The notes: generated by a model not told the origin, from the sequence alone. A stretch of 64,000 nucleotides of DNA from Alienimonas californiensis (GCF_007743815.1 NZ_CP036265.1:5153823-5217822), one strand, 5' to 3'; shown: positions 9,355-20,206, counted from the stretch's first letter. Numbers and translations are program-made.

Positions 9355-10566
9355 ATGCTCCGCCGCTCGCTCCTCCCGCTCGCCGCCGTCCTCTGCCTGC
9401 CGATCGCCGTCACGGCGTCCGGGGCGGACCCCGCCACGCCTGACCTGTCCGGCGTGCCCGGGGTCGTCGTCGCCCATTCGCCGGCGTCGTCCGGGTTGTA
9501 TATCGGTTCGCCGGGGCTGACCCGGCTGCCGGACGGGGCGCTGCTGGCGTCGCACGACTTCTTCGGGCCGAAGTCCAAGGAGTTCGAAATCGCCCAGTCG
9601 CACGTCTACCGCTCCGACGACGACGGCAAGACCTGGTCGCACGTCGCCCAGATCGAGGGCGCCTTCTGGTCCTCGCTGTTCGTGCACCGCGGCGACGCTT
9701 ATCTGTTCGGCACACGGGCCCATCACGGGGACCTGGTGCTGCGTCGCTCGACGGACGGCGGCCGCACGTGGACCGATCCGAAGGACGCCGCGTCGGGGCT
9801 GCTCCGCCCGGCCCCCTGGCACTGCGCCCCGGTGCCGGTGGTGGAGCACGACGGCCGGCTGTGGCGGGGCGTGGAGAACGCCTCGTTCGGCAAGAAATGG
9901 GGCGAACGCTACGCCGCGGCGGTGATCTCCGCCCCCGTCGACGCCGACCTGCTGAACGCCGATTCCTGGACCGTCGCCGGCCCCCTGCCCCGCGACCCGG
10001 ACTGGCTGGACGGCACGTTCCTCGGCTACCTGGAAGGCAACGTCGTCGTCACGCCCGACGGCGGGCTGGTCGATCTGCTGCGGGTGAACACCTCCGGCGA
10101 CAACCGCTCCGAGCAGGCGGCGCTGGTGCGGGTGATCGACGACGGGAAGAAGCTGCGGTTCGAGCCCGGCGACGGGGACCTGTCCACCGGCGGGTTCGTG
10201 CCGATGCCGGGGGCGGCGAAGAAGTTCTCCGTCCGGCCTGATCCGAACGGCGACGGCTACTGGACGCTGGCGAACCTCGTCCGGCCGGAGCACGCGGACA
10301 AGAACCCCGGCTCGGTCCGCAACACGCTGGCGCTGATGCACTCGCCGGACCTGACAACCTGGACCGTCCGCCGCGAGGTCCTGCACCACCCGGACGTGAT
10401 CGCCCACGCCTTCCAATACGTCGACTGGCTATACGACGGCGACGACCTGATCGTCCTGAGCCGCACCGCCTACGCCGACGGCCTCGGCGGCGCCCACCGC
10501 GCCCACGACGCCAACCTGCTGACGTTCCACCGCGTCGAAAACTACCGCGACGCCGGCGAAGAATGA
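9355..10566 (+). CDS. Secreted sialidase-like (BNR/Asp-box) beta-propeller protein
   Basis: 403 residues. The signal peptide is about residues 1-23 (hydrophobic core LLPLAAVLCLPIAVTAS, cleavage near SGA). Two Asp-box repeats are visible, SHVYRSDDDGKTW and VLRRSTDGGRTW, as in sialidase-type six-bladed propellers. The usual arginine triad could not be confirmed by eye, so it may act on another glycan or be non-catalytic. GALLASHDFFG and the C-terminal segment around LIVLSRTAYADG are family-like. It probably works in the periplasm or outside. It stands alone between a divergent-looking promoter and a convergent hypothetical gene. Confidence 0.75.
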   Translation: MLRRSLLPLAAVLCLPIAVTASGADPATPDLSGVPGVVVAHSPASSGLYIGSPGLTRLPDGALLASHDFFGPKSKEFEIAQSHVYRSDDDGKTWSHVAQIEGAFWSSLFVHRGDAYLFGTRAHHGDLVLRRSTDGGRTWTDPKDAASGLLRPAPWHCAPVPVVEHDGRLWRGVENASFGKKWGERYAAAVISAPVDADLLNADSWTVAGPLPRDPDWLDGTFLGYLEGNVVVTPDGGLVDLLRVNTSGDNRSEQAALVRVIDDGKKLRFEPGDGDLSTGGFVPMPGAAKKFSVRPDPNGDGYWTLANLVRPEHADKNPGSVRNTLALMHSPDLTTWTVRREVLHHPDVIAHAFQYVDWLYDGDDLIVLSRTAYADGLGGAHRAHDANLLTFHRVENYRDAGEE

Positions 10567-10609
10567 CGCCGGGGGACCGGTGACGTCCGAGTCGGCAGTC
10601 GCGGGCCGG

Positions 10610-11338
10610 CTACTCGATCCGGCGTAGCGCCTGAGTCGCCGCCCGACGGAGGCCGTCCATTTCCCACCGCCCCAGCCGCCCGCCCGGCGGCGTCGGCGCC
10701 GAGGTCAACTCGTCCAATGCCTCGACCGCGGCGGGGGCGTCCGTCTCGAACAGCGACGCCCTGACGACGTCCTGTTCGGCGGGATCGAGGCGAGGATCGA
10801 GCAGGCGGTCTTTCAGCCGGTGAAACAACTCCCTAAGGGCCGCTTCGTCGGGAGGCCCGATGGTGAGGTGGAACGTCGCGTCCGCCCGGACGGAGATCGG
10901 GTCGGGATCACTGTCCGCCAGTCCGAGCCGTTCCCATCTGTTTTGGACGGGGCGGACGTGGACGGTCACCGAGTACCGGCCGGGGGGGTGCCGCGTCGAG
11001 ACCCAGCGGTTCAGGACCAGCGACGCCCTGTGCCGCCCTCTGTGGGGCGGCGCGAAATAGCGGCCGATCGAGTGTGCCCCGCCGCCGAAGCGGATCGGCT
11101 TCGACGTCTGCACAGCCCGCCCCGCGGCGTCCCGGACGGTGACGTGGAACGCTTCGAGTGCATTCAAACCCAGATCGAACGCGATCGCCGCGTCGGTCGG
11201 GTTCGTGAGGCGCACCTCCGCCACCAGGGGTTCGCCCGGCAGCAGGGTCGCCTTGCGGGGCGCCGCGTCGACGAGCAGCGGCGTCGCCCCGCCCCACGGC
11301 GGGAGCAGGGCGAACAGCAGGACGGCGCCGGTCGACAT
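10610..11338 (-). CDS. Hypothetical exported protein
   Basis: 242 residues, function not recognised. A short hydrophobic N-terminus (AVLLFALLPPWGG) suggests export. Residues 30-150 alternate hydrophobic and polar strands with LLPGEPLVAEVRLTNPTD and PPGRYSVTVHVRP, typical of an immunoglobulin-like or cohesin-like beta-sandwich. Residues 160-242 are helical (ALRELFHRLKDRLLDPRL, ALDELTSAP), resembling HEAT-like repeats. It has one of the few strong Shine-Dalgarno sequences in the window. It converges on the sialidase-like gene and lies 52 bp from purA's 3' side. Confidence 0.6.
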   Translation of the reverse strand: MSTGAVLLFALLPPWGGATPLLVDAAPRKATLLPGEPLVAEVRLTNPTDAAIAFDLGLNALEAFHVTVRDAAGRAVQTSKPIRFGGGAHSIGRYFAPPHRGRHRASLVLNRWVSTRHPPGRYSVTVHVRPVQNRWERLGLADSDPDPISVRADATFHLTIGPPDEAALRELFHRLKDRLLDPRLDPAEQDVVRASLFETDAPAAVEALDELTSAPTPPGGRLGRWEMDGLRRAATQALRRIE

Positions 11339-11344
11339 GGGATT

Positions 11345-11350
11345 CCTCCT
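11345..11350 (-). promoter_or_regulatory. Shine-Dalgarno AGGAGG for hypothetical exported protein
   Basis: AGGAGG lies 6 nt before the ATG at 11338 on the minus strand. It is notable because most genes in this window have no such sequence, and it fixes the start of the downstream gene. Confidence 0.7.
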
Positions 11351-11390
11351 GCGAAACGGAGCAAGAATCGAACGTGCCGCCGCGACCGCC

Positions 11391-12707
11391 TCAGACGCGG
11401 ATCGTCTGCTCCCGGTCCGGGCCGACGCCGACGTAGGTCAGCTTGGTGCCGAGCAACTCCGCCAGCGTCTCAAGGTAGGTCCGGGCGTTCGCCGGCAGGT
11501 CGCCGTAGGTGCGGCAGCTGGTGGTGTCCTCGCTCCAGCCGGGGAGGGTGCGGTAAATCGGGGTTGCCTCGGCGAGGTCGTCGGCGTGGCTGGGGAAGTC
11601 GGTCGTGCGTCGGCCGTTCAGTTCGTACGCCTCGCAAATCTGCAACTCGTCGAAGCCGTCCAGTACGTCCAGGAGGCTGACGGCCAACGCATCCACGCCG
11701 GAGACGCGGGCGGCGTAGCGGGCGGCGACGGCGTCGAACCAGCCGCAGCGACGCGGCCGGCCGGTGACGGTGCCGAACTCGTTGCCGCGGGTGCGGATGC
11801 GTTCGCCGATCTCGTTGTCCAACTCCGTGACGAAGGGCCCGCCGCCGACCCGGGTGCTGTAGGCCTTCACCACGCCGAGCATCGTGTCCAGGTGCCGCTC
11901 CGGCACGCCGCTGCCGGGGTGCACGCCGCAGCCGGAGCTGTTCGAACTGGTGACGTAGGGGAACGTGCCGTGGTCGAGGTCCAGCATCGACCCCTGGGCG
12001 GCCTCGAACAGGATGTTCTTGCCGCTGTCGGCGGCGTCCAGCAGGAAGGCGGTGGTGTCCGTGATGAACGGGCCGAGCCGCTCCGCGAAGCCGAGGTAGC
12101 GGTCGGCGATCTCGTCGGCGTCGAAGGGGGTGAACTCCCCCTGCCCCGAGGAGGCGATCATCGCCCCGAGCAATCGGTTCTTGAAGGCGCAGACCTCCGC
12201 GACCCGCTGCCGAAAGCGGTCCGGCCTCAGCAGGTCGCCGGCCCGGACGGCGTGGGTGCGGCCGGCCTTGTCACGGTAGCAGGGGCCGATGCCGCGGAGC
12301 GTGGTGCCGATCTTCTCCTGCCCGGCGTCGCCGCGATCGGTTTCGAGGGCGGCGTCCTCGGCCAGGTGCCAGGGGAAGATCAGGTGGGCCCGGTCGGAGA
12401 TCAGCAGGTCGGTGCCCTCCGGCGGGACCGGGCCGCCCATCGACTGCACGGCCCGGTCCATCTCGTTCAGCAGGGCCGCCGGGTCGAGCACCACGCCGGT
12501 GGCGATCACCGCGGTCTTGCCGGGATGCAGCACGCCGGCCGGCAGCAAACTCAACTTGAACGTCTTGCCGTCGAACACGACCGTGTGCCCGGCGTTGTTT
12601 CCGCCCAGATAGCGGCAGACGACGTCGTGCTGATCGGTGAGGACGTCGACGAACTTCCCCTTCGCCTCGTCCCCCCACTGCAAACCGATCACGCTGGTGG
12701 CGGGCAT
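11391..12707 (-). CDS. purA: Adenylosuccinate synthetase
   Basis: Converts IMP and aspartate to adenylosuccinate using GTP, the first committed step to AMP. 438 residues, the family length. The N-terminal GTP-binding loop is [14 protein letters not shown], followed by [10 protein letters not shown] with the catalytic His; [12 protein letters not shown] and [14 protein letters not shown] are further signatures, and [17 protein letters not shown] is the conserved C-terminal block. ATG at 12707 is chosen ([14 protein letters not shown]); 35 further upstream residues are low-complexity. A TAGGGT -10-like hexamer at 12784 may drive it with a leader of about 70 nt. Confidence 0.97.
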   Translation of the reverse strand: MPATSVIGLQWGDEAKGKFVDVLTDQHDVVCRYLGGNNAGHTVVFDGKTFKLSLLPAGVLHPGKTAVIATGVVLDPAALLNEMDRAVQSMGGPVPPEGTDLLISDRAHLIFPWHLAEDAALETDRGDAGQEKIGTTLRGIGPCYRDKAGRTHAVRAGDLLRPDRFRQRVAEVCAFKNRLLGAMIASSGQGEFTPFDADEIADRYLGFAERLGPFITDTTAFLLDAADSGKNILFEAAQGSMLDLDHGTFPYVTSSNSSGCGVHPGSGVPERHLDTMLGVVKAYSTRVGGGPFVTELDNEIGERIRTRGNEFGTVTGRPRRCGWFDAVAARYAARVSGVDALAVSLLDVLDGFDELQICEAYELNGRRTTDFPSHADDLAEATPIYRTLPGWSEDTTSCRTYGDLPANARTYLETLAELLGTKLTYVGVGPDREQTIRV

Positions 12708-12783
12708 CCGAACGAAACTCTCGGCGGGGTCTTGGGGAGGAAACAAACGACGACGCCCGGTTCTGACCGCGCGCCGACGCCCC

Positions 12784-12789
12784 ACCCTA
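12784..12789 (-). promoter_or_regulatory. -10-like TAGGGT upstream of purA
   Basis: TAGGGTGGGGCG on the minus strand; the same 12-mer occurs directly before the DUF5722 start. Here it would give a 5' leader of about 70 nt. No clear -35. Confidence 0.3.
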
Positions 12790-12808
12790 GCGAGCGCCGC
12801 CCCGTTCG

Positions 12809-15800
12809 TCACCGCGGCCGGAAGGCCTCGCGTTCTCTCTGGAGCGCTTCCCGGTCGAAGGCGTCGCGAACCGCCCGTAGCCGGGCCGCCCCCTCGCCGT
12901 GCGCCTGAAACCGCTCCATCGCCTCGCGGCGCTGCTCGGTGCGGTCGACCTCCTGCCGCTGGGCGGCCATGCGGGCGGCGGCCCCGGGCAGGATCTCGGC
13001 GGGCGCCGCGTCGGGCTCCGCAGCCGAGACTTCATCGCCCTCGGCCGGCGGGGCGGCGTTCTCCGCGGCGGCCTCGCCCGGGGTCAGTCGCACCCGCCAG
13101 TACTCCTGGGCGCGGGTGTTCGTGTTCCACAGGTGCAGGGCGTCGCCGGCGGGGGTAACGGCGCTCTGCTCGAACCGCTCCAACACCGGCACGACCGTCC
13201 GCAACAGCTCCCGACCGGTCTGCTTGTGGAGGGCGACCACCTCTACCTCGGTGAGCTGCCCGCGCTCGGCGTCCTGGGCCGCGGTCAGCAGCGTGACGAA
13301 CCCGGCCCGGTCGATGCCGTCGTGCAGCAACTCGGCCCCGGCGGCGTTCGTCCGCCACAGCCGGCCCCCGCTGCGGGCGAACACGTCCAGCGTGCCGCCG
13401 ACCGTCGTGGTGGGCAGTTCGTCGATGGTGTACTGCCGGGAGGAGCCGCGGGTCGGCCGGGCGACGAGCATCACCCGGTCCGGGTCGGCCAGGGCCGCCA
13501 GCGAGGCCCCGCCGGTATTCACCCCGCCCAGCACGGTCGCGGCGCCGGTGCGAAGGTCGACCAGCAGGCCGTCGTCCTCCGCGTCGTCGTCGCCGTCGTC
13601 CGGGGTGACGATCACGGCGACCGGCGGGCCGGGCTCGGGAAGGACGATCATCTTGGCTTCGCTGTCGACGCCGCGAATCCACAGCGGGCGGTCGTTGCCC
13701 GGGTCCCAGGAGGTGAAGAAGTAGCCGCCCGCCGGACCTTCGACGACGTGCACGAGGCCCGCCCCGGCGATGGCCAGGGCGCGGGCGGCGACGTTCAACG
13801 CCCGGTCGGCGGCCTCCAGCGGGGCGCCCTCGCGGGCCGTCAGCGCCAGCCCGCCCTCGCTGGAGCTGCTGCGGGGGGTGACGATCACGGCGGTGGAGGT
13901 CGCCGCCGCCATGGCGTTCTGCGGGTCCAGGCGCCGGCGAATCCAGATCGTCTCGCCGGTCAGGGCGTCCAGCACGGTGAGGGTGCGGTCCTCCAGCACC
14001 ACGACGACCTCGGCGTTCGCAGCGACCACGCCGCTGAGCGGCCGCCGCGAGGTGGTCCGGGCCCAGCGGGCGGCCCGCTGCAGCGTCCGCGGCCCGCCCT
14101 CCGCGTCCGCGGGCACGCCCAGCGCCAGATCGCCGGGGGCGGCGGGGGCGGCGCCTTCGACGGGGCGACTCCACAGCGTCGCCCCGGATTGCGGATGGAT
14201 CGCCGCCACGGCGCCGCGGGTGACCGCGAAGATGACGCCGCCCGTCGCCGCCACCGCCGGCCGGGCCGTCGCCCGGCCGGCGATGTAGGAGGAGAAGATC
14301 GCCTCCTGGCCCCGCCGCTGAAAGATCTGGCGGGCCGTGGAATAAGGCGTGTCCCCCAACAGCGGGAACCGGGCCGAGACCGCCGGCGCCGCGTCGGGGG
14401 TGCCGACGTCCCACACGTCCAGCCGCGTGCCGTCGTCGGAGGCGACGAGGGTGTGCGTGCGGAAGTAGGGCCGCACGGTCGCCGGAGCCGGCAGTGCCGC
14501 CGGCGGACGGGCCTGCAGGTCGCCCGCCAACGCCTCGACGACGGCGCCGGACGCCGCGTTGTCTCCCGCGGACTCTTCGCCTGACTCCCCCAGACTCTTT
14601 AGCAACTCTTCCGCCCGTTCGGCGACGGCGTCGTCGCGGCCGTCGGCGAGGCGGTACAGCAGGAGTTCCGCCGCGGCGGCCCCGCCGGTCGGCGTCGCGG
14701 CGTCCGGCGAGGCGAGCGCCGCTTCGGCCCAGGCCGCCGTCGCGGCGGCGATCGCCGGGTGGAACGGCAGCAACTCCGCGGCGGGGGCGTGCGGCGGGAG
14801 CCCCTCGGGCGCCTCCGCCAACCACTCCTCGGCAAGGGCGTCGACGGCCTTGCGGCCCGCCACGTCCGGGGCGGTCGCCGCCTCCGCCCCGCCGGCTTCC
14901 CAAATCAGACGGAGTTCGCGGGAGACGTCCCGACTCAGCCGAACCTCCGCGTCGGGGGCGGCGGCGTCCGGTTCGGCGGCCGGGGGCGGCGGGGCGTCGC
15001 CCTCCGCCGCGGGCACCAGCGGGTTGGCGTCCGGCGCCGCGCCCGCCCGCAGCCGATCGGCCACCAGGGTCCTCAGGGCCGCCACCGCTTTCGCCGGCTC
15101 CCCGCGGTCGCGGAGACGATCCGCCCGCAGGCGTTCGGCGGCGATCAGGCGGGCCGGCGTGTCGGCGAGCTCCGTCATTCGATCCAGCAGTTCGTCCTGC
15201 CGATCCGGCTCCGGCGGCGGCTCGCCGGGGACTCCGAGAATCGCGTCCCGCAGGGTCGACCGCAGCAGGGCCCGATACCGCTCCGCATCCGCGGACGACA
15301 GCCCCGGCGGGGCCGCGTCCGCGGGGGCGCCGTCCCGGATTGCGTCGAGTTTCGCCAACACCTCGGTCGTTTTGCGGGCGGTCCGCAGCAGTTCGGCCTC
15401 GCGGAGGGTCAGCAGGGGGCCGGCGGGCTCGCCTGAGTCCGCCGCGGCGGCGAGGTCCGCGGTCAGTCCGGCTCGATCTTCGAACCCGACGAAGCCGCTG
15501 GGGCCGACGCTCAGCAGGCGTCCGCCGGAGACGCCCAGCGCCCCCAGGCCGCGGCCGGGGCCGCCGGCGTCGGTGCGGCGGGAGACCTCCACGCGTTCGC
15601 CCGTCGCCGCGTTCAACGTGATCAACGCCCCACCGGAGACGGGAACCAGCAGGCGGGCGCCGGCCACCAGCGGCATGCCGCTGGGCCGGCCGAGTTCCTT
15701 GGGCAACGAGTAGGTCCAGATGCGGGTGGAGCCGTCCTTCAGGGAGACCGCCGCCAGGCTCGCCGGGCCGACCAGCACGAGCGCCCCCTCGTCAGCCGGC

Positions 15801-17872
15801 AGCTTGCCGAGGGCCTTGTTCCCGGCGAAGACGGAGCCCGGCAGCAGGGCGGCGACGGCCTTCCAGTTCCGCCGATAGCGCGGGCGCCACAGCCGTTCGC
15901 CGGTCAGCAGATCGAGCCCGTACAAACGATCCTCGCCCGGCGGGGCGACGATCAGCCGCCGCCCGAGGACCCGCGGCGGCCCCGGCCGCCAGTAATCGGC
16001 CAGGGCCTCCGGGTCGGCGGTCGCGACGTTCGGCCCGCCCTGCAACCCGCGGAAGCCCTGCACGCCGCTCACCTGCGGTTCGTAGACCCGTTCGACCCAC
16101 AGCACCTCCCGGGTGAGGCGGTCCACGCCCGCGACCCAGCCGACGGTGGTGGGCACGACGATCACGCCCCGCTCCACGGCGCACCAGGCGCCCCACTCGG
16201 CCCGGACGGGGTCTTCGTTGATGGAGGCCTCCGCCGTGGCGACGTTGCGATTCCAGCGGGTCTGCCCCGTGATCGGATCGAGGCAGAACAGGTCGATCTG
16301 CCGCAGACCGTCGGCGGCGACCCGCTCCGCGACGACGAACAGGTCTCCGCCGTCGACCGTCGGCGCCGCCAGCGGGCGCCAGCCGGCCAGCGGCAGATCG
16401 AACGGCTCGTCCCGCAACGTGCCGCCGATCTCCCAGTCCAGCCGGCCGGTGTCCAGACGGTAGGCGACCAACCGCACCGGCCGCCCCAGGGCGCCCGTGG
16501 ATCGCCCGCCGAGAAACATTGAGGGGCCGGCGGGGTCGTCGTCGGCCTCCAGCAAGAAGACGCGCACGCCGTCGGTGGTCAGCGTGCCGAACGCCGCCTC
16601 GCGGTAGACGGCGGAGACCGTGTCGTTGCGCTCGGCCTCGGTCTGCGACCGCATACGTTGGTAGCTCATCACCTGCTGGGTCGCCCCCTGCACCGCCAGG
16701 CCAGAGTCGCGGCTGCGCCACTTCACCTCCCCGGTGACGGCGTCGACCGCCATGACCCCCGCGGTGGTGCGGGAGAGCGCCAGATCGCGGCCGTTCACCG
16801 TCACGGTCAGCGGCTCCCAGACCGGCAGCAGGGCCAGCCCGCTCCGCTGGAGGCGATCGACGGCCTCCCGGAAGTCCTCCCGCTCCGCCGGATCGGCGAC
16901 GATCGGCGTGGACCACCGCGGCACCAGCAGGGGGTCGTCGATTCGCGACGGCAGCACGGCGGCTCCCTCCACCTCGGCGCCGGCCAGCGCCGCCGGCACG
17001 CCGCCGGCCGCGGCGGGGGGCAGGTTCAGGCTCGCCAGGGCGGCTGGGGGCGTCGCGGCCCACAGCGCCGCGGCCATCTCCGGCTCGCCGCCCCGGGCGA
17101 ACGCGGCGATGACCGCCGCCCGACGGCGGGGGTCGTTCAGCAGATACGCCCCGTCCTCCGGATTCCCCAGCAACCAGGCAAATCGCTTTGCAGCGAGGCC
17201 CGCCTCGCCGCGGTCCAGGTGCAGCAGGGCGAGCCGGACGCGGGCGTCGCGGGCGGCGTCGGTCGCGGGGAACCGCACCGCCACGTCGCGGACCATCGCG
17301 GCGTCGCCGGCCGCCAGCGCCTCGTCCAACGCCAGCCGGGCCGCCCCGCCCAGCCGCCGTTCCAGCGCCCGGCGTTCGGCGGCGGGGAACTGGTCGAACA
17401 GTCGCCGGGCCTCGTCCACCACGGTGGCGGACCGCCCGTTGGAGAGCCGCACCACCTCGCCCTCGGCCTCGCCGAGGATGAAGAGGAGCGCGTCGGAGGC
17501 CCGATCCCAGTCGCCGGTCTCGACGGCCCGGCCGATCGCCTTCAACTGGCGGACCCGCTCGGGATCCTGCGGGAAGCGGGCGTCGACCGAGTCGGCCTCG
17601 CCGTCCTTGCCGCGGTAGTCGTACCGCCCGGGACCGGCGTCGGGCTCCGCGACGGGCGGATTCGCCTCGCCTCCGGCGTCGTCATCGCCGTTCTCGAACT
17701 CCTCCAGCAAATCCAAGGATTGCTGCCCCCAGGCCGACGGGGCGTACGCCGCCGGAGCGAACGCCGACAGCCCGGCCGCCAGCAAACCGACCGCCAACAG
17801 ACGGACCTCGGCCGAGGACGGCCTCCGCACGGGGCCGGGGAGTCGGGAACCGAGGCGAAACGGGTACGACAC
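12809..17872 (-). CDS. Giant exported double PQQ-type beta-propeller protein
   Basis: 1687 residues from a GTG start. A signal-type segment lies near residues 26-48 ([18 protein letters not shown]). Residues 90-320 are helical repeats ([43 protein letters not shown]-like). A first propeller spans about 340-820 with the repeat type [16 protein letters not shown] and [13 protein letters not shown] helical Ala/Glu-rich region (820-1130) follows, then a second propeller at about 1135-1560 with [15 protein letters not shown], and a charged coiled C-terminus. Such propellers are scaffolds or sensors at the planctomycete envelope; no PQQ cofactor ligands can be asserted. Dense open frames on the opposite strand are composition shadows. 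Confidence 0.85.
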   Translation of the reverse strand: MSYPFRLGSRLPGPVRRPSSAEVRLLAVGLLAAGLSAFAPAAYAPSAWGQQSLDLLEEFENGDDDAGGEANPPVAEPDAGPGRYDYRGKDGEADSVDARFPQDPERVRQLKAIGRAVETGDWDRASDALLFILGEAEGEVVRLSNGRSATVVDEARRLFDQFPAAERRALERRLGGAARLALDEALAAGDAAMVRDVAVRFPATDAARDARVRLALLHLDRGEAGLAAKRFAWLLGNPEDGAYLLNDPRRRAAVIAAFARGGEPEMAAALWAATPPAALASLNLPPAAAGGVPAALAGAEVEGAAVLPSRIDDPLLVPRWSTPIVADPAEREDFREAVDRLQRSGLALLPVWEPLTVTVNGRDLALSRTTAGVMAVDAVTGEVKWRSRDSGLAVQGATQQVMSYQRMRSQTEAERNDTVSAVYREAAFGTLTTDGVRVFLLEADDDPAGPSMFLGGRSTGALGRPVRLVAYRLDTGRLDWEIGGTLRDEPFDLPLAGWRPLAAPTVDGGDLFVVAERVAADGLRQIDLFCLDPITGQTRWNRNVATAEASINEDPVRAEWGAWCAVERGVIVVPTTVGWVAGVDRLTREVLWVERVYEPQVSGVQGFRGLQGGPNVATADPEALADYWRPGPPRVLGRRLIVAPPGEDRLYGLDLLTGERLWRPRYRRNWKAVAALLPGSVFAGNKALGKLPADEGALVLVGPASLAAVSLKDGSTRIWTYSLPKELGRPSGMPLVAGARLLVPVSGGALITLNAATGERVEVSRRTDAGGPGRGLGALGVSGGRLLSVGPSGFVGFEDRAGLTADLAAAADSGEPAGPLLTLREAELLRTARKTTEVLAKLDAIRDGAPADAAPPGLSSADAERYRALLRSTLRDAILGVPGEPPPEPDRQDELLDRMTELADTPARLIAAERLRADRLRDRGEPAKAVAALRTLVADRLRAGAAPDANPLVPAAEGDAPPPPAAEPDAAAPDAEVRLSRDVSRELRLIWEAGGAEAATAPDVAGRKAVDALAEEWLAEAPEGLPPHAPAAELLPFHPAIAAATAAWAEAALASPDAATPTGGAAAAELLLYRLADGRDDAVAERAEELLKSLGESGEESAGDNAASGAVVEALAGDLQARPPAALPAPATVRPYFRTHTLVASDDGTRLDVWDVGTPDAAPAVSARFPLLGDTPYSTARQIFQRRGQEAIFSSYIAGRATARPAVAATGGVIFAVTRGAVAAIHPQSGATLWSRPVEGAAPAAPGDLALGVPADAEGGPRTLQRAARWARTTSRRPLSGVVAANAEVVVVLEDRTLTVLDALTGETIWIRRRLDPQNAMAAATSTAVIVTPRSSSSEGGLALTAREGAPLEAADRALNVAARALAIAGAGLVHVVEGPAGGYFFTSWDPGNDRPLWIRGVDSEAKMIVLPEPGPPVAVIVTPDDGDDDAEDDGLLVDLRTGAATVLGGVNTGGASLAALADPDRVMLVARPTRGSSRQYTIDELPTTTVGGTLDVFARSGGRLWRTNAAGAELLHDGIDRAGFVTLLTAAQDAERGQLTEVEVVALHKQTGRELLRTVVPVLERFEQSAVTPAGDALHLWNTNTRAQEYWRVRLTPGEAAAENAAPPAEGDEVSAAEPDAAPAEILPGAAARMAAQRQEVDRTEQRREAMERFQAHGEGAARLRAVRDAFDREALQREREAFRPR

Positions 17873-17912
17873 GGGGCGACTCCGACGGCGACCGGGGCGG
17901 GTGCGGGACCGC

Positions 17913-17918
17913 AGTGTA
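17913..17918 (-). promoter_or_regulatory. -10-like TACACT upstream of the giant propeller gene
   Basis: GGTACACT on the minus strand, placing a transcript start about 33 nt before the GTG at 17872. It fits the TANNNT pattern found throughout the window. Confidence 0.35.
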
Positions 17919-18072
17919 CCCGCGGGGGCGTCCGACGTTCTTCCCCGCTCCCCGTCGCGGCGCCGGCGTCGCGGAGCCGGCCAGCCCGCCGAGCCGGCGC
18001 CGGAGCGCCGGGAAAGCGGAGCAGCGGAGAAACGGGGGGCGACGGTCGGTTGATGGGCCGGGCGGGCGCCGA

Positions 18073-18078
18073 TACCCT
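18073..18078 (+). promoter_or_regulatory. -10-like TACCCT upstream of rplY
   Basis: GATACCCT would give a leader of about 75 nt before the ATG at 18160. The 17873-18159 divergent spacer holds nothing else I can recognise. Confidence 0.3.
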
Positions 18079-18159
18079 GCCCGGCTTCTCCGAACCGTCT
18101 CCAGCCGCGCCGGGTCCGCTACGACCCGGCGGGCCCCGTCGATTTTCCGTTCGCTCCGC

Positions 18160-18843
18160 ATGGCCGCCGACCCCACGCTCCTCGCTGAAACCCGCACCCG
18201 GCCGGGCACCGCGGAGAGCCGCCGCCTCCGCGCCAAAGGCATCGTGCCCGGCATCGTCTACGGCCACGGCGAAGGCTCGGTCGGCATCGCCGTCCCCGCC
18301 CACGACCTGCGGCCGATCCTCGTCAGCGGCCATCAGGTCGTCGACCTGAAGCTGGACGGCAACGTCCAGAAGTCGATCTTCAAGGCGGTGCAGTACGACA
18401 CCTTCGGCCAGCACATCCTGCACTTCGACCTGCAGCGGGTCAGTGCCGACGAGAAGCTGGAAACCGACGTCCGCGTCGTGACCACCGGCATCGCCCCCGG
18501 GTCCGAAGCCGGCGGCGTGCTCCAGCACGACCTGGACTCGATCCACATCCGCTGCTCCGCCGTCTCCATCCCGGACCGGATCGAGGTGTCGGTCTCCGAG
18601 TTGCAGGTCGGCGACGAGATTCGCGTCGGCGACATCGTCCCGCCGGAAGGCGTCGAGATTCTGACCGACCCGCACGACCTCGTCGCGCACGTGATCGACG
18701 CCGAGGCCCTGGCCGCCCGCCAGGAAGCCGCCGTCGAGGCCGCCACCGTCGATTCGCTTGAACCGGAACTGGTTGGCGAGGGCGACGAGGACGCCCCGGC
18801 CGCCGAGGACGACGACGCCCCCGCCAAGCCGGAGGAGGACTGA
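18160..18843 (+). CDS. rplY: 50S ribosomal protein L25, CTC long form
   Basis: Binds 5S rRNA on the large subunit. 227 residues: the N-terminal L25 beta-barrel starts LLAETRTRPGTAESRRLRAKGIVPGIVYG (split here as TRTRPGTAESRRLRAKG and IVPGIVYGHGEGS), with FDLQRVSADEKLETDV, and a C-terminal TL5/CTC-type domain with QVGDEIRVGDIV. The last 40 residues are acidic, as is usual for the long form. The ATG at 18160 is chosen from the family opening; a longer upstream frame reads through GC-rich spacer. First gene of a block leading to pth. Confidence 0.95.
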   Translation: MAADPTLLAETRTRPGTAESRRLRAKGIVPGIVYGHGEGSVGIAVPAHDLRPILVSGHQVVDLKLDGNVQKSIFKAVQYDTFGQHILHFDLQRVSADEKLETDVRVVTTGIAPGSEAGGVLQHDLDSIHIRCSAVSIPDRIEVSVSELQVGDEIRVGDIVPPEGVEILTDPHDLVAHVIDAEALAARQEAAVEAATVDSLEPELVGEGDEDAPAAEDDDAPAKPEED

Positions 18844-18861
18844 TCTTCGTCCCTCCCTCCA

Positions 18862-18885
18862 GGCCGGAGGCGTGCTTCCGGCTTA
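18862..18885. repeat. REP-like imperfect palindrome after rplY
   Basis: GCCGGAGGC and GCTTCCGGC face each other around GT and are followed by TTAGGCGG. It is a variant of the palindrome at 35077, 35732 and 52441, placed about 18 nt after the rplY stop codon. Confidence 0.5.
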
Positions 18886-18925
18886 GGCGGGGCGTCGCAG
18901 GGGACTGCGGCGCAGGAGCGATGCG

Positions 18926-19534
18926 ATGAAGCTGGTCGTCGGCCTCGGCAATCCCGGCGACCGCTACCGCGGCACCCGGCACAACGTGGGCTGGGAGGTG
19001 CTGGCCGAACTGGCCCGCCGCCACGCCCCGGACGCCAAGCCGGAATCGAACTTCGAGGCGGAGACGCTCCGCATCGAAGTCCCGCCCGGCAGAGGCCGTC
19101 CGGTGTTCGAGTCCGCGAAGGCGCTGCTCGTGTCGCCGCTGACCTACATGAATCTGTCGGGTCGCAGCGTCGCCGCGGCGGCCCGCTTTCACAAAGTCGA
19201 TCCGGCCGGCGTGCTGATCGTCTGCGACGACCTGAACCTCCCGTCCGGCCGCCTGCGGCTGCGGGGCAAAGGGTCCGCCGGCGGTCAAAACGGTCTGAAG
19301 GACGTGATCGAGAAGCTCGGCACGGACGAGTTCCCCCGCCTGCGGGTGGGCGTCGGCCGCCCGCCGGGCCGCGTCAGCGCCGCCGACTACGTGCTCTCCC
19401 GGTTCACCCCGGAGGAGCGGACCGAACTCGACCTCGCCGTGCAGGACGCCGCCGACGCCGTCGAACTGTGGCTGACCCGCGGGCTCCAACCCGCGATGAA
19501 CGCCGCGAACGCCCCGCCGCCCGGCGGGGACTGA
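18926..19534 (+). CDS. pth: Peptidyl-tRNA hydrolase
   Basis: Cleaves peptidyl-tRNA released from stalled ribosomes. 202 residues. The first strand MKLVVGLGNPGDRYRGTRHNVGW contains the tRNA/peptide-site Asn and the catalytic His19 (segment GTRHNVGWEVL). Further motifs: LTYMNLSGRSV, VCDDLNLPSGRLRLRGKGSA and GGQNGLKDVIE, the latter with the conserved Asp and Gly-rich loop. The Pth family order rplY-pth is common in bacteria. The ATG at 18926 gives the family start; another ATG 5 bp upstream is out of frame. Confidence 0.97.
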   Translation: MKLVVGLGNPGDRYRGTRHNVGWEVLAELARRHAPDAKPESNFEAETLRIEVPPGRGRPVFESAKALLVSPLTYMNLSGRSVAAAARFHKVDPAGVLIVCDDLNLPSGRLRLRGKGSAGGQNGLKDVIEKLGTDEFPRLRVGVGRPPGRVSAADYVLSRFTPEERTELDLAVQDAADAVELWLTRGLQPAMNAANAPPPGGD

Positions 19535-19652
19535 ACCACCCCAACTTCACTTTTTCCGCACCCACCGCCCGCCCGCCGGGCGGCCGCCCGCATCCGACCG
19601 GCGCCCCGGCGCCCTTCGACCGCCGGCGGTCCAGCGACCCACGCCCCACGCC

Positions 19653-20075
19653 ATGCCCGCTACCGCCGAAGCCCCCGCCCCCGGGACCTCCGAAGAGGCC
19701 CACGATCCCGCCGTCGAGGGGCTGTACGAGGGGATGTTCGTCTTCGACTCCGCCGATTACGCGACCGACGGCGAGGAGTACGTCGCCCGGGTGCTGGAAC
19801 TGATCGGCAAGGCCGGCGGCTCCGTCGACGCCGACCGCATGTGGGTCGACGGGCGCCTCGCCTACCCGATCCGCAACAAGCGGAAGGGCGTGCACCACAT
19901 CGTGCTGTTCCGCATGCCGCCGAAGAACATCAAGGATCTGGACCGGGCCTGCCGGCTGGAAGACCGCATCCTGCGGCACATGGTCATCCGGCCGCCGGAA
20001 GAGATCTACCACGCCACCGTCGACGTGGTGAACCCGTCCGACGAGGGCGACGACGACGTCGAAGTCCCGGAATGA
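19653..20075 (+). CDS. rpsF: 30S ribosomal protein S6
   Basis: 140 residues. The S6 ferredoxin-like domain runs from about residue 24 (GLYEGMFVFDSADY) through WVDGRLAYPIRNKRKGVHH and HMVIRPPEEIYH. It is extended by about 20 Ala/Glu/Pro-rich residues at the N-terminus and a short acidic tail at the C-terminus. S6 sits on the small-subunit platform and normally binds together with S18. It starts the rpsF-ssb-rplI-dnaB group; the S18 gene is not in its usual place. Confidence 0.95.
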   Translation: MPATAEAPAPGTSEEAHDPAVEGLYEGMFVFDSADYATDGEEYVARVLELIGKAGGSVDADRMWVDGRLAYPIRNKRKGVHHIVLFRMPPKNIKDLDRACRLEDRILRHMVIRPPEEIYHATVDVVNPSDEGDDDVEVPE

Positions 20076-20206
20076 TCCCCGACCCCGTGCTCGGCCGGCT
20101 CCCTCTCTTTTGGAGATCCGCCGGCCGGCTCGGGGTTCCGTCCGGCTCTGCGGCGCCGTAGTGTACGCACCGCCAGTTCGCCCCCCCGCCCCGCGAAAGC
20201 CCGCCC

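Noticed and set aside
12899-14584. Long open frame (561 codons) antisense to the giant propeller gene, and similar long antisense frames over putA and the sigma54 activator
   Set aside because: Arg/Gly/Pro/Ala-rich composition without motifs; typical shadows of GC-rich coding DNA.
20076-20206. CGGCCGGC-rich hairpin after rpsF as a terminator
   Set aside because: Arms interrupted, several registers possible, no U-tract, and rpsF and ssb are likely co-transcribed.
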